The notes beneath the pieces are model-generated. The model had not been told where the DNA came from. It saw only the letters and a program-made list of their open reading frames with translations, and did not search any database. Below, in pieces: positions 7,069-16,203 of a stretch of DNA of 46,586 bases. The translations under genes were made by a program, and so were the position numbers. Source of the DNA: Planctomycetota bacterium (lineage in GTDB: Bacteria > Planctomycetota > Brocadiia > Brocadiales > Bathyanammoxibiaceae); assembly GCA_023261505.1 (NCBI GenBank), contig JAHFOV010000009.1, positions 3,036 to 49,621 of the forward strand. Direction: 5' to 3'. Position 1 is the stretch's first letter, and every line of letters starts with the position of its first letter.

Positions 7069-8451
7069 GTGAATTCCACCGAATTTGACTGGAAGAGGTA
7101 CCCGGAGGCAGAAGCCTTTTTTCTGGAAGGCCTAGAGGCCTGCCTCGCAACCCACCAGTTAGCGGCACGCCTTGAGCAAAGGATGAGAGAACAAACCAGT
7201 ACAAAGCTTATTGACTGGGTTGACCACATAGTGCTACCAGATTCTGAACCCACCAGGGAAAGACTCGCCGAAATGGGTTTCACCGTGGAACTACTTGGAG
7301 AGACACCCCCAGGCAGGACAGCCTTTTACCACCCGGGCGCCGTATTTCCTAAGGTAGTGCTGGAAGAAAGTAAGTCTCGAAGTAACTTCTTTGAGGTGGC
7401 CCTGAAGGTAGAATCTGTGGCAGATTTTGCAGCAAAACAGGAGATAAACCGGTCATTGGAAGGCGCACCCAAGAGCCGCTACAGGAAGGTTTTGGTGGCT
7501 GAAGAAGGGGGGCTTAGCCTACTGGCTGTGGAACGCAGGGCCTACAGGGGTTACCTCTGTGAAACCCCTCCAGCAGAGTATTACAGGGAATATCTCAGGG
7601 CAGAGGAACTCTGGCGTACCAGGCCTCGCCACTTTTTTGATGATCCTGCCGAGGGGTTCAGGAGGACGATGGAGATACTTGAAGACGGCTCGGCTAGGCT
7701 TGGTAAAGGGCTGGCAGCCCATATCTTCTTTGAAGAAGAGCGGAAATACTGGCAGGAGAGAAACAAGGCGGGCCGCCTCCAAAAGGAAAGACAAGATTAT
7801 TTAGGGCTGGGTTGGGCCAATCACGACCATCACACCTTCCGCTGTTCCAGAAAGCACCTCCAAGATCTAGTGCGTTTTCTGGAGTGCATGGGCTTTCAGT
7901 GTAGAGAAAGATTTTACGCCGGGCAGGAGGCAGGGTGGGGGGCACAAGTTATGGAAAATCGCTTGCTCGGAATAACAGTCTTTGCCGATTTGGACCTCAG
8001 CCCGGAAGAAACGGTGGAAGACTTCGCACATCAGCCCCTATCCATGAAAAAAGATCTCGGTACAGTAGGTCTCTGGGTTGCCCTGCATGGGGAGAGCTTC
8101 CTTGAGGCGGGGATGCATCATCTCGCCATAAGGGCGGATTTTGATGCCCTACGCAGGGACATGGCAGAGGCAGGAATACAAACCATGAAGCCTTTTTCGG
8201 ATTTTTCCTTCCTACGCCAGGCCTTCACTCAAGGAGAGCAGTGGAGGATAGAACCGAACCGAGCTAAAGAGCTCTTGAGCTTGGGTAGTATAAACCAGGA
8301 ACAATATCAAAAATTTTCGACCCAGGGTGCCGTTGGTAGCCACCTTGAGAACATAGAACGTAAGGAGGGATTTAAGGGTTTCAACCAGCGCTCCGTCAGC
8401 GCTATAATTCAGGCCACTGACCCAAGGGCTTACAGCCAGGTCTCAGCGTGA
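7069..8451 (+). CDS. VOC/glyoxalase-like protein, function unknown
   Basis: 460 aa, cytoplasmic in appearance. Two stretches look like VOC-type modules. One is near residues 48-125 (WVDHIVLPDSEPTRERLAEMGF, then YHPGAVFPKVVLEES). The other is around 245-370 (WANHDHHTFRCSRKHLQDLV, ECMGFQCRERFYAGQEAGWG, GMHHLAIRADFDALRRDM), with paired His residues at positions expected of metal ligands. The linker is helical and charged. The start is GTG at 7069 after CAGGAGGCCCGGAG. The stop overlaps the next gene by 4 nt (GTGA), which indicates coupling with an outer-membrane barrel. I cannot name a substrate; dioxygenase, isomerase and non-catalytic roles are all possible. Confidence 0.5.
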   Translation: MNSTEFDWKRYPEAEAFFLEGLEACLATHQLAARLEQRMREQTSTKLIDWVDHIVLPDSEPTRERLAEMGFTVELLGETPPGRTAFYHPGAVFPKVVLEESKSRSNFFEVALKVESVADFAAKQEINRSLEGAPKSRYRKVLVAEEGGLSLLAVERRAYRGYLCETPPAEYYREYLRAEELWRTRPRHFFDDPAEGFRRTMEILEDGSARLGKGLAAHIFFEEERKYWQERNKAGRLQKERQDYLGLGWANHDHHTFRCSRKHLQDLVRFLECMGFQCRERFYAGQEAGWGAQVMENRLLGITVFADLDLSPEETVEDFAHQPLSMKKDLGTVGLWVALHGESFLEAGMHHLAIRADFDALRRDMAEAGIQTMKPFSDFSFLRQAFTQGEQWRIEPNRAKELLSLGSINQEQYQKFSTQGAVGSHLENIERKEGFKGFNQRSVSAIIQATDPRAYSQVSA

Positions 8452-9941
8452 AAAAATACAGGTCTTCGCTATTACAAAGGTGCCACATTAAGACTCTCAG
8501 GTTGTTATTCCTTGGCCTTATGCTTTTAGCGTCAGAACGGGCCTTTGGCCAGGTCCCAGGGGTCCTCAGCCTTCAAGAGATTCAACAATATCGAACCGAA
8601 AGATTGGAGAGGGAGACAAGGAAGGCCCTGGAATATCTGGGGAGGCCCAGTCAGAGGTTCCTATTTGATTACGGAGGATGGTACAGGTTCAGTTATCTTT
8701 CCTTCGACGATCTAAACAACGACCTTACCGCAAAGTTGAAAAGGGTCATGCGTATACACGACATCAGGCTCTGGGCCGCGCTGAACCTTGACAATGTCCA
8801 AACGTTTTATGTCCGGCAACGAACCGCCCTTAACGACTGGGACCATAACGACAATTTCAGAACAGGCGATACCGACCTGGACTTTGAGCTAGACCAGGCC
8901 TTTTACTCTGTCCAGATTGACAACGCCCTGCGTCGATACTTTGAGGTAAAACTTCCTTTGAGACTCCAGTTTACAGGAGGACAATTTTTCTCTGAGGTAG
9001 GCACTGGCCTCGTATATTCCAGGAGAGGGATAGGAGTGGAGCTAAAAGGATGGTCTCGTTTTGTGAACTTTACCACCTTTTGGTCCAGGACGCCTCCTCG
9101 GGAGAACAACATAGACTTCAGCGTGCCGGGCTTCCGAACTGAGGGCCAGGACCGTCATTTCACCGGCGTTGTGCTGTCCTATCCTGGCTTTAGCCACCAT
9201 GAGCCTTATTTCTTCTGGGTACAGCAAAAAGACCATTCAGAACCGGTACCCCCGCATCCAATTCAAAGCAAATTTGACTACGACTCCTATTACTTCGGCC
9301 TGGGCTTAAGAGGCGAACTCTTCATAAAGAATCTTAACTATGAAATAGAGGGAATTAGAGAAATCGGTAGAAGCTACGGGGATCAGGTACGCTTTGGTGG
9401 CCCTCAGAGCCCAAATAGTATCAGTGCCTGGGCGGTTTCTACCAGACTTACAAAAATCTTTGATGTGTTAACCCGCCCGAGGCTAGATCTGCGGTATGCC
9501 CTTGCCACAGGGGATAAGGACAGGCTCAACCCCACTAATACTGTCGGTGGCAGTGCCCCCGGTACAACAGATCGAAATTTCCTACACTTTGGATATATAG
9601 AGACAGGCTACATGTTATCTCCCAGGTTATCTAACCTACAAATGTTAAGAATCGGTGGTTCTATAAAACCCCTGGACTTTGATTTAGATTTAAAAGATAA
9701 TCTGGAGGTCGGGGTTTACTATTACCTTTACAAAAAAGATGTGGCAAAAGGAGGCATCAGTGATTTCAGGGCCAACAGACCCTTAAACTCGTTGGGACAG
9801 GAATTTGATGCCTACATCAACTATAAGGTCTTATCCGATGTATTCGTCAATTTTAACTATGGTAAATTCTGGCCCTCAGGCGCCTTTGGCGAAAAGACTG
9901 GCAGGGAGTACTTCCTTGCAAGCCTCACTTTCCAGTTCTAG
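8448..9941 (+). CDS. Alginate-export-type outer-membrane beta-barrel protein
   Basis: 497 aa. Residues 12-35 form a signal peptide (LRLLFLGLMLLASERAFGQ, cleavage likely after AFG). The rest alternates aromatic and polar residues in many beta-hairpins and ends in LASLTFQF, the terminal Phe typical of BAM substrates. The last 150 residues (LGQEFDAYINYKVLSDVFVN, YGKFWPSG) match the AlgE/alginate-export domain pattern. It probably forms a monomeric barrel for an anionic polymer or solute. Start GTG overlaps the VOC-like gene by 4 nt. A short exported-protein gene follows 14 nt later. Real polymer specificity is unknown, and no alginate biosynthesis gene is in the window. Confidence 0.8.
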   Translation: MKKYRSSLLQRCHIKTLRLLFLGLMLLASERAFGQVPGVLSLQEIQQYRTERLERETRKALEYLGRPSQRFLFDYGGWYRFSYLSFDDLNNDLTAKLKRVMRIHDIRLWAALNLDNVQTFYVRQRTALNDWDHNDNFRTGDTDLDFELDQAFYSVQIDNALRRYFEVKLPLRLQFTGGQFFSEVGTGLVYSRRGIGVELKGWSRFVNFTTFWSRTPPRENNIDFSVPGFRTEGQDRHFTGVVLSYPGFSHHEPYFFWVQQKDHSEPVPPHPIQSKFDYDSYYFGLGLRGELFIKNLNYEIEGIREIGRSYGDQVRFGGPQSPNSISAWAVSTRLTKIFDVLTRPRLDLRYALATGDKDRLNPTNTVGGSAPGTTDRNFLHFGYIETGYMLSPRLSNLQMLRIGGSIKPLDFDLDLKDNLEVGVYYYLYKKDVAKGGISDFRANRPLNSLGQEFDAYINYKVLSDVFVNFNYGKFWPSGAFGEKTGREYFLASLTFQF

Positions 9942-9955
9942 ATAAAGGGTCAAAA

Positions 9956-10459
9956 ATGGTAAGTTCTTTTATTTTACCTCTTATCTTCGTACGGCTGAGA
10001 GACTACTTCTGTATATTAATTCTTTTGCTTGCAAGTGTACTTATGCTGCCTGACGTCGTATCGGCCCAGGCTAGTTTCCTTAGGGACCTCCCTGACAAAG
10101 GCGTTGCCACCTTTGAGGATGGATGCCGGGGCGTTGTTGCGCTGCTAAAGATTTCTCTCCCTGACCCTGCATTTGAAAAGGTAGCAAAAGAGCTGCTGGA
10201 CAGAAAGATAATCCGTAAAGACTGGGCAGAAAAGCCAGCTACCCCTCTAGCCTGGGGCCGGATATCTTACATGGTTTGCAGGACGCTGAAGATTCGAGGA
10301 GGTCTGACTATGACCATCATTGGACCCACTGAGCGATATGCTTACAGGGAATGTATTGACAAAGGGCTTATGCCCGTGGGACACAAGGCCAAATACCTTA
10401 CCGGAGCTGATCTAATGGCAATACTATATAAGGCCGAGATTTACATTAGGGAACATTGA
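9956..10459 (+). CDS. Exported protein, unknown function
   Basis: 167 aa with an N-terminal hydrophobic segment (residues 15-37, FCILILLLASVLMLPDVVSAQ) that looks like a signal peptide cleaved after VSA. The mature part is about 130 aa, mixed alpha/beta, with two Cys (GCRGV, ECIDKG) that could pair. The phrase DLPDKGVATFEDGCRGVVALL is vaguely like an SLH-type repeat, but I cannot confirm this. It is 14 nt after the barrel gene and 13 nt before the cyclase gene, so an operon is likely. Confidence 0.65.
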   Translation: MVSSFILPLIFVRLRDYFCILILLLASVLMLPDVVSAQASFLRDLPDKGVATFEDGCRGVVALLKISLPDPAFEKVAKELLDRKIIRKDWAEKPATPLAWGRISYMVCRTLKIRGGLTMTIIGPTERYAYRECIDKGLMPVGHKAKYLTGADLMAILYKAEIYIREH

Positions 10460-10472
10460 ATCCCCTTGACGG

Positions 10473-13364
10473 ATGTTGGTTGTGCTTCATCCCCTTCTTA
10501 AAGCCTTCATAATAGGCATCATAAGTTCAGCCGTAATTATCCCTTTTACCTTTACCAAGTTCTACAAGTCCCTGGAACTTCGCTTCTATGACCAGCGATT
10601 AAAGCTGCGACCCCTCCGTAACGCTACAGACAAGGTTACCCTCATAGCCATAGATGATGAGAGTATAAAAACCCTGGGTAGGTGGCCCTGGAGCCGGGAC
10701 AAACATGCCACACTCATTGACACCCTTACCTCCCTGGGTGCAAAAAATATAATAATGGACATAGAATTCCTGGAAGAAAGCCCGGCCACCCTACCAAAAG
10801 AGATGGTGGATGATACCCTAAAAGAGGTAAAAGAAAGACTGTATCGCCTGCAATCTTTGTCCAATCTACCAGGAATGCAGCATACGGAACCCAGCGGCCA
10901 CCCCTCCTCCAGTCTCCTAGAGGAAACCGGGGCGATGGAGAAGACCCTGGAAGGGATGCTGAAAGATTATGACAAAGAACTGTCCGAGTCTATAGCCCTT
11001 TCTGAGCGTACCTACCTGGCTTTTCACCCCGTTGAACCTTTGCCTCGCCAAAGCTCCTTAAGACATTTTTATCCTACCCTCAAGAAAATTATTATCCAGG
11101 AGGATGCCATTAACACTGAGGAGTTGGCGGCAAGGTTATCTCTTAATAAGAAACAGCTTAAAGAATTGGGAGAGTATCTTCCGTCACTCAAGAAACATAT
11201 ACTGCTGGAACAGGTTGAGGAAGAGCTAAGGAAAAACACCGACATATCCCCTGAGGAACTAAAGCAACTCGTCGTCTGGAAAGATATGGATGAGCTGCAA
11301 GAGGCTTACAGGAAGGCCCGCCTCATGCAGTATGTAGAAGACAGGTTCGGCAAGGAAATTAAAGTCATAGTACCCTTCTCACAAATACAGCCCTGCCCTG
11401 CTCCCTACCTTGAGGTTCCCATATCTCCACTGCTTGAACACAGTAAGGAGATTGGTCACGTTGCCATCTTACCAGATGAGGAGGATGGTGTCGTTAGGAG
11501 CGTTCCCCTACTGATACAGAGGAACCACAAATATTTTCTACACCTTGCCCTGATGGCCGTCGGTGATTATCTGGGGGTAGGGAATGGAGGTTTGGTTTTT
11601 TATCCCGGCAAATCTCTATCATTATTTTCGGCCTCAGGAAAGGAGATAAAAATACCTGTAAACTCCTCAGGGCAGGCATTGATTGATTTTGCAGGCCGAT
11701 CAGGGCATTTGGGATGGCAAGACTCTTTCACTATCATATCTTATCGCCTCCCACTTGAACTATCTTCCACGAGAAGAGACTTGACTCTCCTCCAGGAAGC
11801 ACTGGATCAAAAGTACACCAGGGGTAGTATAAGCCGTCTGAGACAGACATTATCCACTGCTACATCGCCCGAAGAGAAAGATAAATTGGAAGAACAGATA
11901 ATCACTAAAGAAAAGGAGCTAGAGGCCTTTATAAAACTTTCTATAGAAAAAACGCGGGCCTTACATCTAGTAGCCGAAGGAGAAAAGAAGGAGCAACTTG
12001 CCGCGACCCTAAAGGAAATGAAGCAAGAACTCTTTGCCCTGACCCGTTTAAAGGAAAGGGAAAAAGCCCCCTCCAGCTACTTGAGAGAAAGGGTAGAGGG
12101 TAAGATATGCCTGGTGGGAACTCTGTTTACGGGAGGAACAGACTTCTACCCAACCCCTTACGACCCCTCCAGCCCTAACATAATCCTTTACTGTAATCTC
12201 ATCAATATGGTTCTCAATGAGAGTTTTATAAAGTACGACAAGCAAAAATACAACCTGCCCATCCTGGCGACGCTGGGCACTGGAACAGCCGTGATAACCA
12301 TGGCTGTAGGTAGTCTCAGGGGCGGTGGGGCACTGGCTGGTCTCATCGGTCTATATCTAGGGATTTCTTTTTCCCTCCTGGCCTATTTCGGAATCTGGCT
12401 CCATGCGGCAGGGCCTTTAATCGCCATGATAACCAGCTATACAGCCGTTACCGTTTACAAACAATTAACTGAAGAAAGGATGCGAAGGCAGATAAAACAC
12501 CTTTTCGAGCACTACCTCCACCCCACAGTGGTAAATGAGCTGATAAAAGACCCGAAAAAGCTCCGCCTCGGAGGGGAAAGAAAAGAACTGACCGTTTATT
12601 TTACAGACATCCAGGGTTTCACCCCGATGGCTGAATCCATGAGGCCTGAGGAACTTGAAAAGCTCCTCAATGCCTACCTATCCACAATTACAGACATAAT
12701 CCTCCAGTACGGGGGCACGGTGGACAAGTTTGAAGGAGATGCCATAATGGCCTTTTTCGGTGCCCCTGTGGATCAGAAGGACCACGCCATAAGGGCCTGC
12801 AAGGCCGCCCTTGAATCCCTAAAAGCCTTAGAGCAACTAAAATCTCAGTTCATAAAAAGTGGCTGGCCCCCTATAAGGGCAAGGACGGGTATAAACACTG
12901 GCACTGTTGTTGTAGGTAATATGGGTACCAAAACGCGCTTTGATTACACCGTCATAGGAGACAGTGTTAACCTGGCAGCCCGCCTTGAGACTGCAAACAA
13001 GGCCCTCCAGTCTTCCATCCTTATTGGCCCAGAAACCTTTGAACAGGTAAAAAGTGAAGTCTTGTGCCTTTATCTTGGACTTATTCATGTGAAGGGAAAG
13101 ACAAGGGCCATAGAGGTTTATGAACCCATCGCCACCATGCAGGAGGCCACCCCAAAAGAGGTAGAAATGGGACGCCTCATGTACGCAGGCATTAAGTATT
13201 ACCAAAATGGGAACTGGAAGCTAGCGTCAGAGTATTTTTCCAGAGTGCTTGAAATAAGGCCCAATTATGGTCCTGCCTCTGTTTACTCAAAAAAGTGCCA
13301 CGAAAACATGGAAAGGCCACCCCGCCCAGATTGGACGGGGGAGATAGTGATGGAAGAAAAGTGA
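10473..13364 (+). CDS. CHASE2-domain class III adenylate cyclase
   Basis: 963 aa. An N-terminal membrane helix (10-30) leads into a large extracytoplasmic CHASE2 sensor (about 40-590: VTLIAIDDESIKTLGRWPW, GRSGHL, VEGKICLVGTLFTGG, DFYPTPYDPSSP). Two long charged coiled-coil inserts interrupt it (about 105-300 and 430-530). Two or three membrane helices follow (590-660), then the cyclase homology domain. Metal-binding Asp residues lie in YFTDIQGF (D712) and KFEGDAIMAFFG (D756). K752 and the Asp of the VIGDSVNLAARLE region fit ATP rather than GTP as substrate, and N833 and R837 are the transition-state pair. A TPR-like helical end follows. It probably makes cAMP in response to a periplasmic signal. 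FecR-domain and barrel genes flank it. Confidence 0.93.
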   Translation: MLVVLHPLLKAFIIGIISSAVIIPFTFTKFYKSLELRFYDQRLKLRPLRNATDKVTLIAIDDESIKTLGRWPWSRDKHATLIDTLTSLGAKNIIMDIEFLEESPATLPKEMVDDTLKEVKERLYRLQSLSNLPGMQHTEPSGHPSSSLLEETGAMEKTLEGMLKDYDKELSESIALSERTYLAFHPVEPLPRQSSLRHFYPTLKKIIIQEDAINTEELAARLSLNKKQLKELGEYLPSLKKHILLEQVEEELRKNTDISPEELKQLVVWKDMDELQEAYRKARLMQYVEDRFGKEIKVIVPFSQIQPCPAPYLEVPISPLLEHSKEIGHVAILPDEEDGVVRSVPLLIQRNHKYFLHLALMAVGDYLGVGNGGLVFYPGKSLSLFSASGKEIKIPVNSSGQALIDFAGRSGHLGWQDSFTIISYRLPLELSSTRRDLTLLQEALDQKYTRGSISRLRQTLSTATSPEEKDKLEEQIITKEKELEAFIKLSIEKTRALHLVAEGEKKEQLAATLKEMKQELFALTRLKEREKAPSSYLRERVEGKICLVGTLFTGGTDFYPTPYDPSSPNIILYCNLINMVLNESFIKYDKQKYNLPILATLGTGTAVITMAVGSLRGGGALAGLIGLYLGISFSLLAYFGIWLHAAGPLIAMITSYTAVTVYKQLTEERMRRQIKHLFEHYLHPTVVNELIKDPKKLRLGGERKELTVYFTDIQGFTPMAESMRPEELEKLLNAYLSTITDIILQYGGTVDKFEGDAIMAFFGAPVDQKDHAIRACKAALESLKALEQLKSQFIKSGWPPIRARTGINTGTVVVGNMGTKTRFDYTVIGDSVNLAARLETANKALQSSILIGPETFEQVKSEVLCLYLGLIHVKGKTRAIEVYEPIATMQEATPKEVEMGRLMYAGIKYYQNGNWKLASEYFSRVLEIRPNYGPASVYSKKCHENMERPPRPDWTGEIVMEEK

Positions 13365-13397
13365 GTGGCGCCCACGGGAAAATAGAGACATCTGTTT

Positions 13398-13432
13398 AAA
13401 TCCCCCTAAATCCCCCTTTTCTAAAGGGGGAT
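13398..13432. repeat. AATCCCCC...GGGGGATT palindromic repeat
   Basis: AAATCCCCCTTTTCTAAAGGGGGATT forms a perfect 12-bp-type hairpin, preceded by an extra TAAATCCCCC half-unit. It lies in the 157-nt gap between the cyclase and the FecR gene. This kind of element is common in interspersed bacterial repeats; another C/G-run palindrome is at 17238-17281. Confidence 0.85.
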
Positions 13433-13521
13433 TAATGGAAACTGAAGGTGAATTACTTCTCCATCTCAGGTGTGAAGATGCCACTTTTTCATACGCTTCC
13501 AGGAAAAAGATTTGACAACTC

Positions 13522-14889
13522 ATGCACAAAATGTTAGTTTTTCGCAAATATAAGGCGGGTGTAGGTTTCAAAGCGGGCTATATGCTACTATATCGCTTCA
13601 TACCTTTTGTGTTGTTTTTATGCCTCCTCTCTGCATGGGCCTTCGCGCAGCCCCTGGAGGTTACGATAAAGGAGGTTGATGGGGATGTTGAGGTACGCTT
13701 CCCTGACAAGTTAGACTGGGAAAAGGCTGCAGTAGGGATGAGGCTCAAAGAGGGGGTAGAAGTGAGGACAGGGCCCTTCTCCCATGCTACCCTAGATTTT
13801 CAGAATCTTAGCACCTGCATAATAGACTCCTTTAGCTACCTCACTATTGATAAATTCCTCCTGACGCCTACAGCCGCTGTCACCCGCCTGAACCTTAAAG
13901 TAGGTGCAATTATCAGTAATGTCAAACCCGACGCAAAACTTCCTGCAGACTACAAGGTTATTACGCCTACACTGGTGGCCTCTGTGAGAGGAACCGAAAT
14001 AAAAGAGATAAAAGCAGGTAGAATCTTTCCAGATGAAGTAAAAATGGGCCAACGGGGTAAACTAGAAGTTAGTGATAAGTTGGGGAATATCCGCTTCGTC
14101 TCTGCTAAGGAAAATACTGATACCAAGTTGACCCGCAGCGCAGACCTCTTTACGAGAGACAGCATTGTCCATTTTTCACCACTTGGAGTCACAAATACGG
14201 AAGCCCAGGGTGCCTTACATAACTTCGCCAGACTTTCCAGCTTAGATTCCGACCTCGCTCAGAATCTTGTCCTTCCAAATCCATCTAACCTGGCAGAGAA
14301 CTTGGGGATACCCTTACTCGGGCAAGCACCACCTTCACCGCCCCTATTTTCTGATAATTTTTCTAATGGCCTCGGCAACTGGAACTCATCTAACGCCTTT
14401 GTAGCTAACAGCTTTGGCCCTCTCACAAGCCCTGACAATAGCCCTTTTGCTGTAATCCATACCGGTTTTGGAGGAGGAGAAGGAGGAAACAATGCTGGAC
14501 TTTTGTCCAGAGGATTCAATCTATTAACACCTAGCGATCTTAACTTTGGTTTCCAATACAATTTCATCACCACTGAATTTCCTCAATATGTAGGGAGCCA
14601 ATTTAATGACTTCTTCATCGCAGAAGTGCACACTCCCAATACTGGCTCGGCGGTGGGTCAAGGAATAATCCTTGCACATGAGACGGTGAATTCTTCAACC
14701 TTTACACCTGTAAGTGGTTTACCGAACGTGTTAGACCTTTCTACTGGTGGACAGACTGGATGGAAGACGGTCAACACACCATTAAGCATACCAAGCGGAC
14801 CTTCTGAGCTTCACTATCACGTGCACAATGTGGGAGATAATAGTCATGATTCTGCAGTTCTTTTAGATAATGTAGAAGTAAGAAAATAA
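13522..14889 (+). CDS. FecR-domain periplasmic/surface protein
   Basis: 455 aa. Signal peptide around residues 24-42 (LYRFIPFVLFLCLLSAWAFAQ). Residues 50-160 form a FecR domain: VTIKEVDGDVEVRF, VGMRLKEGVEVRTGPFSHATLDF and TPTLVASVRGTEIKE. A middle linker leads to a C-terminal beta-rich half (about 275-455: FSDNFSNGLGNWNSS, LNFGFQYNFITTEF, SAVLLDNVEVRK) with the look of a jelly-roll, carbohydrate-binding or LamG-like module. A later start at the ATG of MLLYRF (13582) would still keep the signal peptide and is equally likely. The CHASE2-cyclase/FecR combination suggests envelope sensing. It is separate from iron-dicitrate FecR, since no FecI sigma gene is nearby. Confidence 0.85.
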   Translation: MHKMLVFRKYKAGVGFKAGYMLLYRFIPFVLFLCLLSAWAFAQPLEVTIKEVDGDVEVRFPDKLDWEKAAVGMRLKEGVEVRTGPFSHATLDFQNLSTCIIDSFSYLTIDKFLLTPTAAVTRLNLKVGAIISNVKPDAKLPADYKVITPTLVASVRGTEIKEIKAGRIFPDEVKMGQRGKLEVSDKLGNIRFVSAKENTDTKLTRSADLFTRDSIVHFSPLGVTNTEAQGALHNFARLSSLDSDLAQNLVLPNPSNLAENLGIPLLGQAPPSPPLFSDNFSNGLGNWNSSNAFVANSFGPLTSPDNSPFAVIHTGFGGGEGGNNAGLLSRGFNLLTPSDLNFGFQYNFITTEFPQYVGSQFNDFFIAEVHTPNTGSAVGQGIILAHETVNSSTFTPVSGLPNVLDLSTGGQTGWKTVNTPLSIPSGPSELHYHVHNVGDNSHDSAVLLDNVEVRK

Positions 14890-15152
14890 GATTTGCTATT
14901 GGTACGGGGGGTCTTTTTCTAACATTAACTACTAAACCTTCACTATCACTATTGGGCTACAATTAATCTGACCTTCGCTTTGGAGTCGTACCTTCCTATA
15001 AGTTCTGTTAGGAAACCTTTAAGGATTATAAAGATAAATAGGTCCATCTCTATTTGGGGGTTGGGCCCTTTTCCCTTGAAATATGGACTTTTATCCTTAT
15101 AATTTGAGACTTCAAATCCCGTTTTTTTACCTTTCTTTAGGACGAATTAAAA

Positions 15153-16046
15153 GTGCCTGCACAGCTTATTAGTGGAGAGGTTATTGCTAGTAGGATTAAA
15201 GAAGAAGTAAAGAGGGAGGTAGAGTCCCTCAAGCAGGAGGGTAAGGAGGTGCACCTGGTAGCAATCCAGGTGGGGGAGAATCCGGCCTCCGAGGTATATC
15301 TACGCAGCCAGAGCCGCCTCTGCGAGGAGGCAGGCATAAAACACACTTTGCACACCCTCCCTGCAGATACCTCAGAGGAATCTCTTGTAGCTTACATAGA
15401 GGGATTAAATAAAGACTCAAAAGCTACTGGTATAATCCTTCAAATGCCCCTGCCCAAGGGAATAAATGCACAGAAGGTGCAGTCGTCTATCGCCCCTCAT
15501 AAGGATGTAGAGGGAATGAATCTAGCCAATATGGGGCAATTGGTTTATGGGAAGGCCAGGCTTGCTCCATGTACTGCTGTAGCCTCTGTGGAATTGATAA
15601 AGAGTACCGTTCCAGCGGTAAGAGGCAAGGAGGTCGTTATATTAGGTAGAAGTGCTATAGTCGGGAAGCCTCTAGCCCTCCTTATGTTAGATCTTGATGC
15701 TACACCGACGATATGCCATACCAAGACAAGGGATTTAACCTTCCATACGAGAAGGGCCGATATCCTTGTAGTGGCCGCTGGCAAGCCAGGACTGATAAAG
15801 GCTGACATGATTAAACCAGGGGCTGTAGTAATAGACGTGGGTATAAATCGTGTACCCGAGTACGATGTCCAGGGAAATCCTGTATTGGATAAAAAGGGAA
15901 AGCAAAAGATGAAGACCGTAGGCGACGTGGACTTTGAAGGGGCAAAAGAGGTGGCCTCCTTCATAACCCCTGTACCTGGAGGCGTAGGCCCTGTTACAAC
16001 GGTAATGCTCCTGAGAAACGCAGTGGAGTCAGCTAAGGGGGAGTAG
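15153..16046 (+). CDS. folD: FolD-family methylenetetrahydrofolate dehydrogenase with altered cyclohydrolase residues
   Basis: 297 aa. The fold is clear: NPASEVYLRSQSRLCEEAGI, GIILQMPLPKGIN, KDVEGMN, GRSAIVGKPLALLML and ITPVPGGVGPVTTVMLLRN. In standard FolD the second helix reads 'Y-x-x-x-K', and that Lys is required for the cyclohydrolase step. Here Y49 is present but the Lys position is Gln53. The Asp of 'KDVDG' is Glu120. Q97 is conserved. The usual 'PCTPxG' reads PCTAVA. These changes suggest a mainly NAD(P)-dependent dehydrogenase, with another protein perhaps supplying cyclohydrolase. Start GTG 15153 with AGGA upstream. An insert KGKQKMKTVGD lies before the C-terminus. Heptad element B begins at its stop codon. 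Confidence 0.92.
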   Translation: MPAQLISGEVIASRIKEEVKREVESLKQEGKEVHLVAIQVGENPASEVYLRSQSRLCEEAGIKHTLHTLPADTSEESLVAYIEGLNKDSKATGIILQMPLPKGINAQKVQSSIAPHKDVEGMNLANMGQLVYGKARLAPCTAVASVELIKSTVPAVRGKEVVILGRSAIVGKPLALLMLDLDATPTICHTKTRDLTFHTRRADILVVAAGKPGLIKADMIKPGAVVIDVGINRVPEYDVQGNPVLDKKGKQKMKTVGDVDFEGAKEVASFITPVPGGVGPVTTVMLLRNAVESAKGE

Positions 16047-16132
16047 GCAGTAGACAGTAGGAAGTAGGCAGTAAACGGTGAGCAAGGACAAGGAAAAGGT
16101 GGAAAATATTTTTCCCTGACTACTGTCTACTT
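16043..16132. repeat. Heptad-arm palindrome B (folD-hemB junction)
   Basis: The left arm is a run of 7-nt units (GTAGGCA, GTAGACA, GTAGGAA, GTAGGCA, GTAAACG, GTGAGCA, ...). The right arm TTTTTCCCTGACTACTGTCT AC is its imperfect complement. The folD stop TAG lies in the first unit. Confidence 0.85.
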
Positions 16133-16165
16133 TCAATTGCGGTTACTCTTATAAACATAAAGAAT

Positions 16166-16195
16166 TTGACAAGGCAAGCCACATTAGAATATAAA
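16166..16195 (+). promoter_or_regulatory. Predicted sigma-70 promoter of hemB (leaderless transcript likely)
   Basis: TTGACA (16166-16171), an 18-nt spacer and TATAAA (16190-16195). A start site about 7 nt after the -10 would fall at 16202-16204, on the hemB ATG itself. There is no Shine-Dalgarno before that ATG. Confidence 0.65.
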
Positions 16196-16203
16196 TCTAA
16201 TTT

